Source of the DNA: Pseudomonadota bacterium
GTDB taxonomy: Bacteria > Pseudomonadota > Alphaproteobacteria > Rhizobiales > Hyphomicrobiaceae
Reading direction: 5' to 3'
Assembly (NCBI GenBank): GCA_023426855.1
Contig: JAEZBU010000342.1
Location: 1-6,667 of the forward strand
Length of the DNA: 6,667 nucleotides
How positions within the stretch are numbered: the first letter of the stretch is position 1; each line of letters starts with the position of its first letter. Shown here one piece after another: positions 5,804 to 6,667 of the stretch. The notes below the pieces were generated by a model. It was not told where the DNA came from and ran no database searches. It was given only the letters and a program-made list of their open reading frames with translations. The translations under genes were made by a program, and so were the position numbers.

Positions 5804-6667
5804 GGCAGGGCAGGCTGGCCGTTAATCCACTCTGGCGGGGGTGGCTGTCGCCGCTGGCCGTTGTTCTTCTCTCACTTGTGGCGATGGTTCCAGCCTCCGC
5901 CAATCCCTCCGAGAGTCACGGACTGTCGGCGTTCGGCGACCTCAAATATGGGCCGGACTTCAAGCATTTCGACTACGTGAGACCGGATGCGCCCAAGGGT
6001 GGGCGGCTAGCCCATATAGGCCCCGGAGCCCGTATCACGTTCGACAGCTTCAACCCGTTCATCCTGCGTGGAGACTCAGCGCAGGGTCTCGAACTGATGT
6101 TCGATAGCTTGATGGTGCGGGCCGCTGACGAGCCCGATGCGGTGTATGGATTGGTGGCGAAATCCGCAGCACTTGCGGAGGATCGCAAATCGGTCACCTT
6201 CACGCTCAGGCCCGAAGCGCGATTTGCCGATGGATCGGAATTGACGGCTGACGATATCGTCTTTTCGTTCGAGACGCTGAAAGCAAAGGGGCATCCGCAA
6301 TATCGGATCATGCTGCGTGACGTGGTCAAAGCGGAGGCCTTGGACAAAGGCCGCGTGCGCTTCGAATTCACCGGCAACAACCTGCGCGATCTGCCGCTGA
6401 CCGTTGCTGGCCTGCCGATCCTGTCGAAGGCGTTTTATGCGACGCGGGATTTCGATCAGACCACGCTGGAACCGCCGCTTGGCTCGGGGCCGTATCGCAT
6501 CTCGGATTTCCGGCAGGGCGCCTTCACGACGTTCAAGCGCAGGGCCGATTACTGGGCCAAGGATCTGCCGGTGAACGTCGGACGCTTCAACTTCGACGAG
6601 ATCCGCTACGAGTATTATCGCGATCGCACGGCAGCGCTCGAAAGCCTGAAGGCTGGCACCTACGACC
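5800..6667 (+). CDS. yejA: YejA-type periplasmic binding protein (second copy), 3' end outside window
   Basis: The frame is open from ATG 5800 to the window edge, giving 289 residues, about half of a typical YejA. The signal peptide begins MRQGRLAVNPLWRGW, has a hydrophobic core at about 18-30, and is probably cleaved after ASA (32-34). The mature part parallels the first copy: FGDLKYG (45-51), DFKHFDYVRPDAPKGG (53-68), FDSFNPFILRG (81-91), LRPEARFADGSELTADDIVF (136-155), PPLGSGPYR (225-233) and YWAKDLPVNVGRFNFDEIRY (251-270). The DYYxD-like EYYRDRTAALESLKAG follows (271-286). This segment looks closer to my memory of E. coli YejA (NLPVNRGRWNFDTIRYDYY) than the first copy does. The two copies have clearly diverged, so this is an old paralogue rather than a recent duplication. 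It is probably in one operon with the first copy, with transporter genes expected downstream. Its ligand is unknown. Confidence 0.92.
   Translation, partial: MRQGRLAVNPLWRGWLSPLAVVLLSLVAMVPASANPSESHGLSAFGDLKYGPDFKHFDYVRPDAPKGGRLAHIGPGARITFDSFNPFILRGDSAQGLELMFDSLMVRAADEPDAVYGLVAKSAALAEDRKSVTFTLRPEARFADGSELTADDIVFSFETLKAKGHPQYRIMLRDVVKAEALDKGRVRFEFTGNNLRDLPLTVAGLPILSKAFYATRDFDQTTLEPPLGSGPYRISDFRQGAFTTFKRRADYWAKDLPVNVGRFNFDEIRYEYYRDRTAALESLKAGTYD

Overview
This looks like a chromosomal segment from a Gram-negative alphaproteobacterium, most likely of the order Hyphomicrobiales (Rhizobiales). Three things point there: high-GC coding throughout, a CycM-type membrane-anchored cytochrome c next to a divergent kdsB-pheA pair, and tandem YejA-type peptide-binding proteins. 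KdsB implies an outer membrane with Kdo-containing lipopolysaccharide. The genus cannot be fixed from the sequence alone.

Layout. (1) 1-164, + strand: the C-terminal end of a NADH pyrophosphatase (NudC-like). (2) 165-447: a convergent intergenic region with small hairpins and two facing copies of a GC-rich palindrome. (3) 448-2974, - strand: three genes read right to left, kdsB (Kdo activation), pheA (phenylalanine synthesis) and an SDR-family oxidoreductase. The gaps are 54 and 58 nt, so they could form one transcription unit. (4) 2975-3163: a divergent promoter region. (5) 3164-3706, + strand: a membrane-anchored class I cytochrome c of CycM type. (6) 3707-3905: a 199-nt gap rich in inverted repeats, including a perfect 10-bp repeat that encloses a second hairpin. 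(7) 3906-6667, + strand: two consecutive YejA-like periplasmic binding proteins. The second is cut by the window edge.

How the genes work together. Most are housekeeping genes: envelope biogenesis (kdsB), aromatic amino acid synthesis (pheA), respiratory electron transfer (cycM) and nucleotide clean-up or RNA decapping (nudC). The right end starts what is probably a yej-type ABC importer operon for oligopeptides or microcin C-like compounds. Permease and ATPase genes would be expected just past the window.

I found no phage, insertion sequence, CRISPR, toxin-antitoxin or clearly new system. The points most worth a second look are the paired, diverged YejA paralogues, the 22-nt junction between them with an eight-codon mini-ORF overlapping both genes, and the nested inverted repeats upstream of them.
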